DNA of 46,104 nucleotides from CAVEFW01 sp964579575 (GTDB taxonomy: Bacteria > Actinomycetota > Coriobacteriia > Coriobacteriales > Eggerthellaceae): the NCBI GenBank assembly GCA_964579575.1, contig CAZOGL010000010.1, forward strand, positions 1-46,104. The letters are read 5' to 3'. The translations under genes and the position numbers were made by a program. The notes under the pieces were generated by a model that was not told the origin of the DNA, did no database searches, and saw nothing but the letters and a program-made list of their open reading frames with translations. The number at the start of each line of letters is the position of its first letter. Position 1 is the first letter of the stretch. Below, piece after piece: positions 9,357 through 18,133 of this stretch.

Positions 9357-10310
9357 ATGGTTCTTGTCGTGTTTGTGGTGATCGTGATCATCGTCCTTTT
9401 CGCGCTGGGCATTCGCATTGTGCGTCCGTACCAGCAGGGCGTCGTTGAGCGATTCGGCAAGTTTACGCGCGTTGCGAGCTCCGGATTCCGGTGGATCATC
9501 CCGTTTGTTGACCGTATGACCAAGGTTGACATGCGTGAGAACGTCGTTGACGTCCCGCCCATGGAGGTCATTACCAAGGACAACGTCGCGGTTACGGTTG
9601 ACGCTGTTGTGTACTATCAGGCGCGCGATGCCGTGAAGCTTATCTACAACGTTACGAACTTCTATCTGGCAGCCACCAAGCTTGCCCAGACCAACCTGCG
9701 TAACGTTATCGGTGAGTTGACGCTTGACGAGAGTTTGACGAGCCGCGAGCGCATCAACGGCCAACTGCGTGACATCCTTTACGAGGCAACCAACCAGTGG
9801 GGTGTCGAGATTGTTCGCGTCGAGTTGCAGCGCATCGAGCCGCCGGCGGATGTCACCAATGCGATGCATCGCCAGATGAAGGCAGAACGCGAGAAGCGCG
9901 CCGTCATCCTCGAGGCAGAGGGCGAGCGTCAAGCAGCAGTCGAGCGTGCTGAGGGTGTCAAGCGTTCCTCCATCCTCGAAGCAGAAGGCAAGGCGCAGGC
10001 AATCCGTGAGGTTGCTGACGCAGAGAAGGCCCAGCGCATCCTCTTGTCCGAAGGCGAGGCAACGGCTGTCGAGAATGTCTTGGGCCAGTTGCATGAGGCA
10101 GATACCGAGAAGTACATCGCGGTTCGCTATGTCGAGAGCCTGAAGGCGATCGCGGACGGCAATGCTACGAAGATTTTCATGCCGACGGAGATGAGTGGGC
10201 TTGCTTCTGCTACAGGTGCGATTGGCGAGCTTTTCCAATCCACCAAGACGACTCCCCAGGTCAAGGCCAAGGAAGAAGGTACCGTTCCTCCTCCGCCCGT
10301 GGTCTCCTAA
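9357..10310 (+). CDS. SPFH/stomatin-like membrane protein (QmcA type)
   Basis: This 317-aa protein has an N-terminal membrane anchor (residues 2-20, nearly all Val, Ile, Leu and Phe). The SPFH/band-7 domain follows (RIVRPYQQGVVERFGKF, then RENVVDVPP and VTVDAVVYYQ). A long Ala/Glu/Arg-rich helix at about residues 165-250 is the part that oligomerises, and a short tail with EMSGLASATGAIGELF completes the protein. Architecture and length match bacterial QmcA/YbbK and stomatins, which form cage-like microdomains in the cytoplasmic membrane and modulate proteases or other membrane enzymes. The usual NfeD partner is not adjacent. The neighbour upstream is an unknown coiled-coil protein instead. 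The RBS is AAAGGAAAAG. The family is certain; its client is unknown. Confidence 0.92.
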   Translation: MVLVVFVVIVIIVLFALGIRIVRPYQQGVVERFGKFTRVASSGFRWIIPFVDRMTKVDMRENVVDVPPMEVITKDNVAVTVDAVVYYQARDAVKLIYNVTNFYLAATKLAQTNLRNVIGELTLDESLTSRERINGQLRDILYEATNQWGVEIVRVELQRIEPPADVTNAMHRQMKAEREKRAVILEAEGERQAAVERAEGVKRSSILEAEGKAQAIREVADAEKAQRILLSEGEATAVENVLGQLHEADTEKYIAVRYVESLKAIADGNATKIFMPTEMSGLASATGAIGELFQSTKTTPQVKAKEEGTVPPPPVVS

Positions 10311-10410
10311 GGCCTTTCCTTACCGACCTAAAGAGAAAGCGTCAGTTGCCGCGAACATCTTTCATTGAAATATATTTTCCCTCGTATAGTATTGGAACAA
10401 GGGGATTATG

Positions 10411-10424
10411 TATCCGCTAGGATA
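10411..10424. promoter_or_regulatory. Inverted repeat upstream of the winged-helix gene
   Basis: The sequence tatcc-gcta-ggata forms a perfect 5-bp inverted repeat between a TATAGT -10-like box (10385-10390) and the start of the ModE-like gene at 10469. The position suits an operator for autoregulation. This is inferred from position and symmetry only. Confidence 0.35.
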
Positions 10425-10468
10425 TATGGTATGCAAATCATAAGATGTAGTAGAAATGCGGGGATGAT

Positions 10469-10777
10469 ATGGTTTGGGAAGGTGTTGAGATCAAACCGGA
10501 GGTGTATCTCGTTATCGAGGGCAGCCGGGGAAGATGTGTCCTGGATCCTAAAATAGCTCGAGTTTTGGAGCGCGTGGGAAACGGGGAGTGGCTCTATCCT
10601 TCCTTCGATAAAGAAGGCATTTCTAGAAGTTGCGGTCACAAGAAGTTGCGTGCAATCGAGGACTCGTTGGGCACGAAGCTCTCCAACGGCAGAAACGGCA
10701 GTGGCAGCGTGCTTACCAAGGAAGGCGAACATATTGTGGCTCTCTGGCAGGAAGCGCAAAAGCGCGCAGAAGGCTAA
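10469..10777 (+). CDS. Small ModE-like winged-helix protein
   Basis: This encodes 102 aa. After a short N-terminal strand (VYLVIEGSRGRCVLDPKIARVLERV) come segments that resemble the winged helix of ModE/LysR-type N-domains: a helix around HKKLRAIEDSLGTKL, then the wing-like NGSGSVLTKEGEHIV and a final helix. In ModE this region binds DNA and is followed by molybdate-binding domains. Those are absent here, so it would be a stand-alone DNA-binding protein of the LysR/ModE-wHTH type. The first recognition-helix region is divergent (YPSFDKEGISRSCG), so DNA binding is not guaranteed. The start ATG has only a weak GGGGA site. A strong terminator follows at 10802, making a single-gene unit with a possible operator at 10411-10424. 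No molybdate transport genes are nearby. Confidence 0.65.
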   Translation: MVWEGVEIKPEVYLVIEGSRGRCVLDPKIARVLERVGNGEWLYPSFDKEGISRSCGHKKLRAIEDSLGTKLSNGRNGSGSVLTKEGEHIVALWQEAQKRAEG

Positions 10778-10801
10778 TTGTCTAAGACTTAGCAGTTATG
10801 T

Positions 10802-10839
10802 GGGGCGTGTTCCGGGTAGGAGCGCGCCCCTCCTTTTTT
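10802..10839 (+). terminator. Rho-independent terminator
   Basis: A GC stem of ggggcg (10802-10807) with cgcccc (10825-10830) is followed by tcc and six Ts. It lies 24 bp after the stop of the ModE-like gene and ends that unit. Confidence 0.85.
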
Positions 10840-10981
10840 GTTGATTTGGGAGAGTTCGGTTGGGAAAAGAGGGCTTTTCTTGGCGTTTGCCCAGATAGGA
10901 AGTACAAACTAGATGATGTGGCCATCGATATGACCAGCTTCTACCAGTTGTGTTTTTTGAAGCTTCCAAAGGCTCGTTGTC

Positions 10982-11010
10982 TTGAGAAAAGATGCCAAAC
11001 AAGGGATAAT
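10982..11010 (+). promoter_or_regulatory. Promoter-like site for the LRR protein gene
   Basis: TTGAGA (10982-10987) and GATAAT (11005-11010) are separated by exactly 17 bp. The position is about 50 bp before the chosen start codon at 11061. Match to the sigma-70-type consensus is moderate. Confidence 0.45.
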
Positions 11011-11060
11011 GAAATCGACTATGCAAATGCAGCTAAAACGCACGAAAGGCATGATTGCCC

Positions 11061-14000
11061 ATGAGAAGAAACGTAGTCGGGAAAGCCGCCCTTGCACTGG
11101 CTTTGGCCTTTGGCGCCGTACCGGCCCAGGCTTTTGCTGATGTTGAGGTGAGCGCTGATACCGAGGCGCTGTTCACAACCGAAGGAACATCGGTCGAAGC
11201 CAAGGGAACCTGTGGTTCTGGGGTCGCTTGGGCGTTGAATTCGAACGGCCTTCTCGAGATCAGCGGTACGGGCTCCATGGATGACTACAAGGGCGCTTCC
11301 TCCACCCCGTGGTATTCACAGCGCGATCAGGTGAAGGCGGTGCGTATCGCTGATGGCGTAACGTCGATTTCGAACAACGCCTTCGCTGGTTGCGGGTCGC
11401 TTACTTCCGTCAAGATCGCCTCATCGGTGACCTCCATAGGCGACGGTGCGTTTTCGGGTTGTTCCTCGTTGGCGTCCATCGAGGTAGAGGAGGGCCTTGA
11501 ATCCATAGGTGGCAATGCGTTTGCGGGATGCAGTTCTTTGAGCGTTATGAGGATTCCCACAACGGTGACGACGGTTGGAGCTCTCGCGTTTAACGGTTGC
11601 ACAAAGCTCGAGCGTTTTGAGGCTGGTACGGGAAGCGCAACGGTTCACACCGAGACCGGCAGGGAGCTCATTTCTCCCGACAACGAACTCGTTGCCTATG
11701 CGAATTGGAGCGACTACGGATATACGGTCCCCGCCTCGGTCACTTCCATCAGCGAGAGTGCGTTTTCTGGGAGTACCCAGCTTGTCTCTGTGAAGTTGTC
11801 CGATAACACCACCACAATTGGAAAAAACGCTTTTGCCAATTGCGCATCGTTGGTCTCTGTCGAAATGGGTGGCGTAGAAACCATCGGTTCCTCCGCCTTT
11901 GCGGGTTGTACCGCTCTCGCTTCCGTGGAGATCTCCTCGACAACGAACACCCTCGATTCCTTTGCTTTTGCGGGGTGCACCTCGCTTACCTCCCTCGTTC
12001 TCCCGGACTCGGTCGAGACAGTGGGAGATAGCGCGTTCTATCAATGCAGAGCACTTGCTTCCGTTGACATCGGCAAAGGTGTGGCCACAATTGGATCGTC
12101 TGCGTTCGCCGGGTGCGAATCCCTCAAGAAGTTCACGGTCGCTCAAGGCAATGCCGCGTTCCACACGGCCAACAATCGCGAGCTTGTGACCACCAAGAAC
12201 GAACTCGTTGCCTACGCGAATGCCAGCGGCGATACGTATGCGGTCCCCTCCTCGGTGACCTCAATCGGCGAAGAGGCGTTTTCGGGATGTACGGCGTTGA
12301 ACCTCGTTAACATTCCCGATTCGGTAGGATCCATCGGCGCCTCGGCTTTTTACGGATGCACCGCGCTGACCGCCGTGGAGGTTCCGTCTTCGGTCACCTC
12401 TATCGCCCCTGCTGCTTTCTATGGATGCACAGGTCTTACCATCGTCAAGATCGATGACGGCGTTGTGTCTATCGGTTCTGATGCCTTCCGTGGGTGTAGC
12501 GCCCTTACATCGATCGAGATTCCCTCCTCCGTGGGCTCCATCGGCGCCGGCGCATTCTCCGGATGCGAGAAGATGACGTCCGCGAAACTTGCGGAGGGAG
12601 TGCGTTTTCTCGGCAACGAGGCGTTTCAGAATTGCTCGTCTTTGAGCACGGTGGAGATTCCCTCCACCACCGACCAAATCGGCTCCTCGGTGTTTTATGG
12701 ATGCGCGAAACTCTCGCTGTTTGCGATGAGCGAAGACAACGCCACGTACAGGACCGAGACCGGCCGAGAGTTGATCTCCTCTACCAACGAACTCATCGCC
12801 TACGCGAACGCAAGTGGCGCGACATACACCGTCCCGTCTTCGGTTGAGTCCATTGCCAACAGCGCTTTCTACGGGTGCACTTCTCTTGGTTCTATCGAGG
12901 TCTCTGGCAGTGTCAAGACCATCGGCAACAACGCCTTCTATGAGTGCACCGCGTTGACAACCGCAAAGTTGGACAGCGGGGTTGAGAGCGTCGGCAACAA
13001 TGCGTTCCGCAATTGCTCCTCCCTTGTATCCATCGAGATTCCTGCGACGGTGACCTCAATCGGGTCCGCGGCTTTCTATGGTTGTTCCTCCCTCTCGCAA
13101 TTCACCGTGTCGGGAGGTAACTCCTCGTATCGCACGGTGACCGGCCGAGAGTTGATCTCCTCCCGTAACGAGCTCGTTGTCTACGCGAACGCCAGCGGTT
13201 CCACTTACACGATTCCATCCCAGGTCACAACCCTTGGCAATAACGCATTTAGCGGTTGCTCGTCTTTGACCTACGTGGGGATTCCCTCCTCGGTCACCTC
13301 TATCGGCTCTTCGGCTTTCTGGGGATGTTCTGGCTTGACCTCGTTGGACATCCCCTCGTCTTGCACGGCCATCGGCAACAACGCCTTCTATGGGTGCACC
13401 GGTCTCGAGACGCTGAGCCTTGGCAAGGGTGTCAAGACCATCGGCGACAACGCCTTCCGCAACTGCACGTCCCTGGTGTCGGTGGATATGCCGACCTCCA
13501 TCACCTCTCTTGGTGCGGCATCTTTCCGTGGGTGCACATCGTTGGCGGAGGTGAATTTCCTTGGCAACAAGCCGACGATTTCCGATACTGCATTTACGGG
13601 CGACTCGCTGACTGGCTACTATCTGTTCGGGCGCAGCGGGTGGACCGACGATGCCCTTGTCGGTTACGGCGGCGACATCTCTTGGTACGGATACCATGAG
13701 TGGGGTAATTGGGCGACTGTCACCTCCGAGACCTGTACGGAGGATGGCATCCAACAGCGGACGTGCTCGGTGTGCGGCGAGACCGACGAGCGTTCTATTT
13801 CCGCAACGGGACACAGCCTCGTGTGGTCGTCGGGTTATGACGCCACTTGTGAGACGGAGGGTCTCACCGAGGGCGCGACGTGCTCGGTGTGTGGAACGGT
13901 CGTGTATGAGCAAGAGGTGATTCCTGCTCTTGGCCATGACTATGTCGGGACGGTTACCAAGCTTCCCACCTGCTACGAGGAGGGAGTGCTTACCTATACC

Positions 14001-14528
14001 TGCACACGCAATGCGGCCCATACCTACACGGAACCCATTGCCATGGTTGAGCACACATGGGGCGAGTGGGTCGAGATTAAGGCTCCGACGTATACCGAGG
14101 AGGGTGTCGCTGAGCGCACCTGTACCGTTTGCGGTGCAACCGAGCAACAGGCTATCCCGCGCGATCCTGCCGGTGCCCAGATGTTCGCCACTGGTCTTTA
14201 CGTTGAGATCCTCGATCGCGCACCGGACTCCGACGGCTTGGAGTACCAAGTTGAGGCTTTGATGGAGGGTTGGCCTGCATGTGATATCGTCGTCAACTTC
14301 TTCAACTCGGATGAGTTTGCGCAACGCGGTCTCGACACCTACGACACGGTCGCTGTCGCCTATCGCGCCATCCTTGAGCGCGAGGGCTCTGAAGAGGAGA
14401 TCCAATGGTGGGTTGACTTGGTGGACGCCGAGGGCATGAGCGTCGAGGACCTCGCCATGAGTTTGTGTGACTCCGACGAGTTCAACGACATTTGTGACTA
14501 TTACGGTCTCGTTAGCGGTACGAGGTAA
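11061..14528 (+). CDS. Secreted BspA-like leucine-rich-repeat protein with DUF4214
   Basis: This encodes 1155 aa from the ATG at 11061; an in-frame TTG two codons earlier is possible. A classic signal peptide comes first (MRRNVVGKAA, hydrophobic core, AQAFA cleavage). About 27 LRR_5 (BspA-type) repeats follow to about residue 850, each with an AFxGC core and a VTSIG-type turn. The array is broken at four places by a 30-residue insert of the type GRELIS-NELVAYANASG-YTVPSSV. Four Cys-rich repeats with TCSVCG or TCTVCG pairs occupy about 880-1035. The end (1045-1155) is a DUF4214 domain (FNSDEF...DSDEFND). There is no LPxTG tail, so DUF4214 or the Cys repeats may retain the protein at the surface. 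BspA-type proteins bind host matrix proteins or other bacteria; that role here is inference. A terminator follows. Confidence 0.92.
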   Translation: MRRNVVGKAALALALAFGAVPAQAFADVEVSADTEALFTTEGTSVEAKGTCGSGVAWALNSNGLLEISGTGSMDDYKGASSTPWYSQRDQVKAVRIADGVTSISNNAFAGCGSLTSVKIASSVTSIGDGAFSGCSSLASIEVEEGLESIGGNAFAGCSSLSVMRIPTTVTTVGALAFNGCTKLERFEAGTGSATVHTETGRELISPDNELVAYANWSDYGYTVPASVTSISESAFSGSTQLVSVKLSDNTTTIGKNAFANCASLVSVEMGGVETIGSSAFAGCTALASVEISSTTNTLDSFAFAGCTSLTSLVLPDSVETVGDSAFYQCRALASVDIGKGVATIGSSAFAGCESLKKFTVAQGNAAFHTANNRELVTTKNELVAYANASGDTYAVPSSVTSIGEEAFSGCTALNLVNIPDSVGSIGASAFYGCTALTAVEVPSSVTSIAPAAFYGCTGLTIVKIDDGVVSIGSDAFRGCSALTSIEIPSSVGSIGAGAFSGCEKMTSAKLAEGVRFLGNEAFQNCSSLSTVEIPSTTDQIGSSVFYGCAKLSLFAMSEDNATYRTETGRELISSTNELIAYANASGATYTVPSSVESIANSAFYGCTSLGSIEVSGSVKTIGNNAFYECTALTTAKLDSGVESVGNNAFRNCSSLVSIEIPATVTSIGSAAFYGCSSLSQFTVSGGNSSYRTVTGRELISSRNELVVYANASGSTYTIPSQVTTLGNNAFSGCSSLTYVGIPSSVTSIGSSAFWGCSGLTSLDIPSSCTAIGNNAFYGCTGLETLSLGKGVKTIGDNAFRNCTSLVSVDMPTSITSLGAASFRGCTSLAEVNFLGNKPTISDTAFTGDSLTGYYLFGRSGWTDDALVGYGGDISWYGYHEWGNWATVTSETCTEDGIQQRTCSVCGETDERSISATGHSLVWSSGYDATCETEGLTEGATCSVCGTVVYEQEVIPALGHDYVGTVTKLPTCYEEGVLTYTCTRNAAHTYTEPIAMVEHTWGEWVEIKAPTYTEEGVAERTCTVCGATEQQAIPRDPAGAQMFATGLYVEILDRAPDSDGLEYQVEALMEGWPACDIVVNFFNSDEFAQRGLDTYDTVAVAYRAILEREGSEEEIQWWVDLVDAEGMSVEDLAMSLCDSDEFNDICDYYGLVSGTR

Positions 14529-14607
14529 GCACCTCGATCGCCTCCGAACCTTTGTGTGATGTGTGCCATACGATTTGGCTACCTAGTTGGGGACTGACTC
14601 GTGTTGG

Positions 14608-14643
14608 GGGCTGACTCTTGTTAGAGTCGGCCCTCTTCTCCTT
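14608..14643 (+). terminator. Rho-independent terminator after the LRR gene
   Basis: gggctgactc (14608-14617) pairs with gagtcggccc (14624-14633), a 10-bp stem with one G-U pair and the loop ttgtta. A pyrimidine/T-rich run follows. The left arm is itself a second copy of a 15-bp stretch, gttgggg-A/G-ctgactc, starting at 14586 and again at 14603. Confidence 0.75.
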
Positions 14644-14699
14644 TACCACCAGCTTTTCCTCTATACTGGGAAGGCTGCACAAACAACGAAAGGAATCCC

Positions 14700-16313
14700 G
14701 TGCCTGACTACTCGGAACAAATCGCATCCAGGCGTACGTTTGCCATCATTTCCCACCCCGACGCGGGCAAGACCACTCTTACCGAGAAACTGCTTTTGTA
14801 TACGGGAAGCATTCAAACCGCAGGTTCGGTCAAGGGTAAGGGTGGTTCGCGCCAGGCAACGTCCGATTGGATGGATATCGAGAAGGAGCGCGGAATCTCT
14901 GTCACCTCCTCCGTTTTGCAATTCACCTACGGCGGTAAGTGTGTCAATATCCTCGACACCCCGGGCCACCAAGACTTTTCCGAGGACACGTATCGTACGC
15001 TCATGGCTGCTGACGCGGCGGTCATGGTTATCGACGGCGCGAAAGGTGTTGAGGCTCAGACCAAGAAGCTTTTCCAGGTTTGCACCCTTCGCCACATCCC
15101 GATTTTCACGTTTGTCAACAAGTGCGACCGCGAGATACGCGATCCCTTTGAGCTCGCGGAAGAGATCGAGGAGGTCCTCGGAATCAACACCTATGCCATG
15201 AATTGGCCTATCGGCAACGGTCGTGATTTCCGCGGAGTGTTCGATCGAAACACGCGTACCGTCCTCGCGTTCCAAGGCGACGGGCGCGCCAATGCCGAGA
15301 AGAAGGTCAGCGAGATTGAGGTCTCGTTGGGCGATGCGGCCTTGGATGAGATCATCGGCGAGACGAACCACCAAACCCTTATGGAGGATGTGGAGTTGCT
15401 TGATGGCGCCGGCGATGAGTTCGATCTCGACGCCGTGCTCAATGGCAAGCTGACCCCCTTGTTCTTTGGTTCTGCGCTTACCAACTTCGGTGTTGAGCCC
15501 TTCTTGCGTGAGTTCCTCAAGTTGACTCCGACCCCGCTTGAGTATACCGACACCCTCACGGGGGAGAAGGTGGACTCGCTGCGTGACGAGTTCAGCGGCT
15601 TTGTGTTCAAAATCCAGGCAAACATGGACAAGAACCATCGCGACCGTATCGCCTTTGTGCGCATTTGTTCTGGCAAGTTCGAGCGTGGTATGGACGCTTT
15701 TCATATGCAGGGCGGAAAAAAGATCAAGCTTGCAACCGGCACGTCCATGATGGCTGATGACCGCGCTATCGTGGACGAGGCCTACGCCGGAGACATCGTC
15801 GGTCTGTTCGATCCAGGCATCTTCTCCATCGGAGACACCCTTTGCGGTGGCAACCTTCGCGTACAGTATCCGGCGATTCCCACGTTCACCCCGGAGATCT
15901 TTGCTCGCATCACCCAGGTCAACACCATGAAGCGCAAGCAGTTTGTTAAGGGTATGGAGCAACTTGCCCAAGAGGGCGCCATTCAAATCTTCCGTGAGCT
16001 TGGTATGGGCATGGAGAGCGTTATCGTCGGCGTTGTCGGCGTCTTGCAATTTGACGTCTTAGAGCGTCGCCTTAAGTCCGAGTACGGCGTTGAGGTTCGT
16101 CGTCAACCTCTCGGCTATTCCGAGATACGTCGGGTCCTCAACGACCCCAACGAGTTCGATATCGCAAAGGTCCATTTCGCGTCCGATACGATGCGCGTGG
16201 AGAATTGGCGCGGCGAGCGACTTTTGCTCTTCTCCAACGAATACAACGTTCGTTGGGCGCAGGAAAAAAACCCCGAGATGAAGCTCTCCCCGTTTGGTAA
16301 CGTCACGTTCTAG
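14700..16313 (+). CDS. prfC: Peptide chain release factor 3 (RF3)
   Basis: This 537-aa translational GTPase recycles RF1/RF2 from the ribosome after peptide release. The G domain shows SHPDAGKTT (G1), the switch segment ERGISVTSS, DTPGHQDF (G3) and NKCDRE (G4). EF-Tu-like domain II and the RF3-specific C-terminal domain follow (EYGVEVRRQPLGYSEIRRV), ending in KLSPFGNVTF. The length is normal at about 530 aa. Translation starts at a GTG behind AAAGGA. A TATACT -10-like box at 14662-14667 suggests its own promoter just after the LRR gene's terminator. The last three codons and stop are repeated 12 bp further on, so a second in-frame TAG follows. Identification is secure. Confidence 0.97.
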   Translation: MPDYSEQIASRRTFAIISHPDAGKTTLTEKLLLYTGSIQTAGSVKGKGGSRQATSDWMDIEKERGISVTSSVLQFTYGGKCVNILDTPGHQDFSEDTYRTLMAADAAVMVIDGAKGVEAQTKKLFQVCTLRHIPIFTFVNKCDREIRDPFELAEEIEEVLGINTYAMNWPIGNGRDFRGVFDRNTRTVLAFQGDGRANAEKKVSEIEVSLGDAALDEIIGETNHQTLMEDVELLDGAGDEFDLDAVLNGKLTPLFFGSALTNFGVEPFLREFLKLTPTPLEYTDTLTGEKVDSLRDEFSGFVFKIQANMDKNHRDRIAFVRICSGKFERGMDAFHMQGGKKIKLATGTSMMADDRAIVDEAYAGDIVGLFDPGIFSIGDTLCGGNLRVQYPAIPTFTPEIFARITQVNTMKRKQFVKGMEQLAQEGAIQIFRELGMGMESVIVGVVGVLQFDVLERRLKSEYGVEVRRQPLGYSEIRRVLNDPNEFDIAKVHFASDTMRVENWRGERLLLFSNEYNVRWAQEKNPEMKLSPFGNVTF

Positions 16314-16325
16314 GAAACGTTCTAG
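16305..16325 (+). repeat. 12-nt in-frame repeat across the prfC stop codon
   Basis: acgttctag occurs at 16305-16313, where it encodes Thr-Phe-stop of RF3, and again at 16317-16325 with period 12. A read-through ribosome would meet Thr-Phe-stop a second time four codons later. Confidence 0.8.
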
Positions 16326-16390
16326 GGGAGATAATCGTTTTGTAACCGTTTGGCTTCTTGGTGGTATTCGCCAGAAAGGGAAGGTTCCTC

Positions 16391-16921
16391 ATGCGACTGT
16401 TAGACACGCCCGTTTGTGACCCGTTTTTCATGGGAGAGAAACCCGTGGTGGTTATCAAGGTCAGTGGGTTTGACAACCCTATCAAGATTGAGCTTGATCC
16501 CAAGGCGGCACCCATTACCGTGTCTTATTTTCTCACGTTGGTGAACCAGGGATTTTATACGGGGACCAAGTTTCATCGTGTTGTTCCTGGCTTTTTGGCA
16601 CAAGGAGGAGATCCCACGGGTACGGGCGACGGTGAGACCGATTGCTACGTCAAGGGCGAGTTTGCCGCCAATGGCGTTAACAATCCTCTGACACACGAGC
16701 CGGGAACCATCTCCCTTGCGCGCCAGGAGGGTTATGACACGGCTTCTTGCCAGTTCTTCCTCTTGGCCAACGAGGTGTCCTTCATGGACGGCGAATATGC
16801 CGCTTTTGGTCATGCCATTGAGGGTCTCGATGTCATTGAGGAGATGTGTATACAAGACACCAATCCCGATGAGTCTCCCGTAACGCCTCTTGTCATGGAG
16901 CAAGTCTACGTGGAGCGCTAG
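16391..16921 (+). CDS. Cyclophilin-type peptidyl-prolyl cis-trans isomerase
   Basis: This 176-aa protein catalyses cis-trans isomerisation of Xaa-Pro bonds and helps protein folding. The cyclophilin core is complete: the catalytic Arg in FHRVVPGFLAQGGDP, the QFFLL strand, FGHAIEGLDVIEEM, and a C-terminal strand. It lacks a signal peptide or lipobox, so it is probably cytosolic. The start is the ATG at 16391 behind AAGGGAAGG. An upstream in-frame GTG is less likely. It follows prfC after 77 bp and is convergent with rhaD. The last codons and stop (cgtggagcgctag) recur 49 bp downstream. Confidence 0.93.
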   Translation: MRLLDTPVCDPFFMGEKPVVVIKVSGFDNPIKIELDPKAAPITVSYFLTLVNQGFYTGTKFHRVVPGFLAQGGDPTGTGDGETDCYVKGEFAANGVNNPLTHEPGTISLARQEGYDTASCQFFLLANEVSFMDGEYAAFGHAIEGLDVIEEMCIQDTNPDESPVTPLVMEQVYVER

Positions 16922-17000
16922 GCGTGCGGAGCGCTTAACGCTGGTGGCGCGGGCCGACGTGGAGCGCTAGACGCCGCGCCACTTAGCGCAAGCGGCGCGG
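16909..17000. repeat. Repeat-rich convergent intergenic region
   Basis: cgtggagcgctag, the 3' end of the cyclophilin gene with its stop, recurs at 16958-16970. Further imperfect copies of gcgct/ggcgcgggc motifs lie between and after. ccgcgcc (16974-16980) can pair with ggcgcgg (16994-17000). This hairpin may act as a terminator for both converging genes, but no T-run follows on either strand. Confidence 0.6.
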
Positions 17001-17025
17001 GCTGCTAACCTTGTCGAGGTCTCCT

Positions 17026-17943
17026 CTAGTCCAGAAAGTCTTCGTTGATGGTGAGGTTGTAGGTTTGCGCGATGGCGCGCAACCCCTCGTCGGAAATGGT
17101 GTTGGGAAACTCGTCCGAGCCTCCGTTCAAGGCAACGGCCTGGGCATAGATGCGGGCGGATTTCTCGACGGTGTGCATGAGGCCGAAGGCGGAGTCAAAG
17201 TCAGAACCACTGCAGAACAGGCCATGTTGGGCCCAAATGACCGCGTCGTAGGTGCGCATCTGCTCGCATGTTGCCAAGGCAATCTCGCGTCCGCCGGGGA
17301 CCATCCAATCGATAATCCCGATACCCATGGGGATAGCGATGATGCATTCGGTCATCGCCTTCCAAAGGGCGCGGGTGACGGTGCGGGCATCGAGAGGCAT
17401 GATCTTGGACAGGGCGATGACGGTTTCGGGGTGAGCGTGGTAGAGCACGCGACATTCGCCGTTTGTCGCGTCCGCTCGCACGCTGTGAATCATGAAATGG
17501 CTTGGAAATTCGCTGGTGGGATGACCGCCGTCGCGCAATCCCCAAACGATGCGCCACGCGTCGCCTTCGGCGTTGATCTCGACGATTCCTACGTTGTATG
17601 CAGGATCGAGCTGAACATTACGCAGGTAACGACCGGCACCCGTGGTCACGAAATACGCACCACGAAGATTGTCGGCTTGAACGCCCATGCTCGTCCAACA
17701 AGTTCCGCTCTCGTCGAAGAAAGGCTTGCAGGACTCGATCTCCTTCTCTGTCATGCGGTAGGTGAGGTTCCCACCGTTGCGCTCATGAAAACCCATGTCC
17801 CACCCGTCGGTGCACATGCGGATAAAGCCGCGCATGAACGCCTGTTGCTCGATGGCGACTCCCGAGACCGCTCCTGATACGACATCGGTGGCTTTCGTCG
17901 CGCCCTTCTCCAACACATCAAGCGCGTCATTGAAAAAACTCAT
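17026..17943 (-). CDS. rhaD: Rhamnulose-1-phosphate aldolase
   Basis: This 305-aa class II aldolase splits L-rhamnulose 1-phosphate into dihydroxyacetone phosphate and L-lactaldehyde, using Zn2+. Family landmarks match RhaD rather than fuculose or ribulose enzymes: ERNGGNLTYR, RNVQLDPAYNVGIVEI, the Glu of SEFPSHF, the zinc His pair of YHAHPE, MTECII, and the third His of WAQHGLF. The start ATG (17941-17943) follows AGAAAGGG. About 30 extra residues (ALDVLEKGATKATDVV region) precede the usual N-terminus. No rhamnose isomerase, kinase or transporter is adjacent, so the gene stands alone. It may serve other deoxy-sugar phosphates or be part of a scattered pathway. Confidence 0.92.
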   Translation of the reverse strand: MSFFNDALDVLEKGATKATDVVSGAVSGVAIEQQAFMRGFIRMCTDGWDMGFHERNGGNLTYRMTEKEIESCKPFFDESGTCWTSMGVQADNLRGAYFVTTGAGRYLRNVQLDPAYNVGIVEINAEGDAWRIVWGLRDGGHPTSEFPSHFMIHSVRADATNGECRVLYHAHPETVIALSKIMPLDARTVTRALWKAMTECIIAIPMGIGIIDWMVPGGREIALATCEQMRTYDAVIWAQHGLFCSGSDFDSAFGLMHTVEKSARIYAQAVALNGGSDEFPNTISDEGLRAIAQTYNLTINEDFLD

Positions 17944-18133
17944 GGGAATCGCCCTTTCTTTTTGTTCGCAAGTGTTTTTCAAAGTGTAGTCGAAGGCGGG
18001 CCTCGCAAACGATGCTTCCTCGAATCCCTTGAATCGACAAATTTGAACCGATAGCAAAAGCTTATAAGCGATGGGTTATTTGTATCTGCATTGTGACCTA
18101 TACTGGAGGGCACGCGATTTTTGGAGAGAGAGC

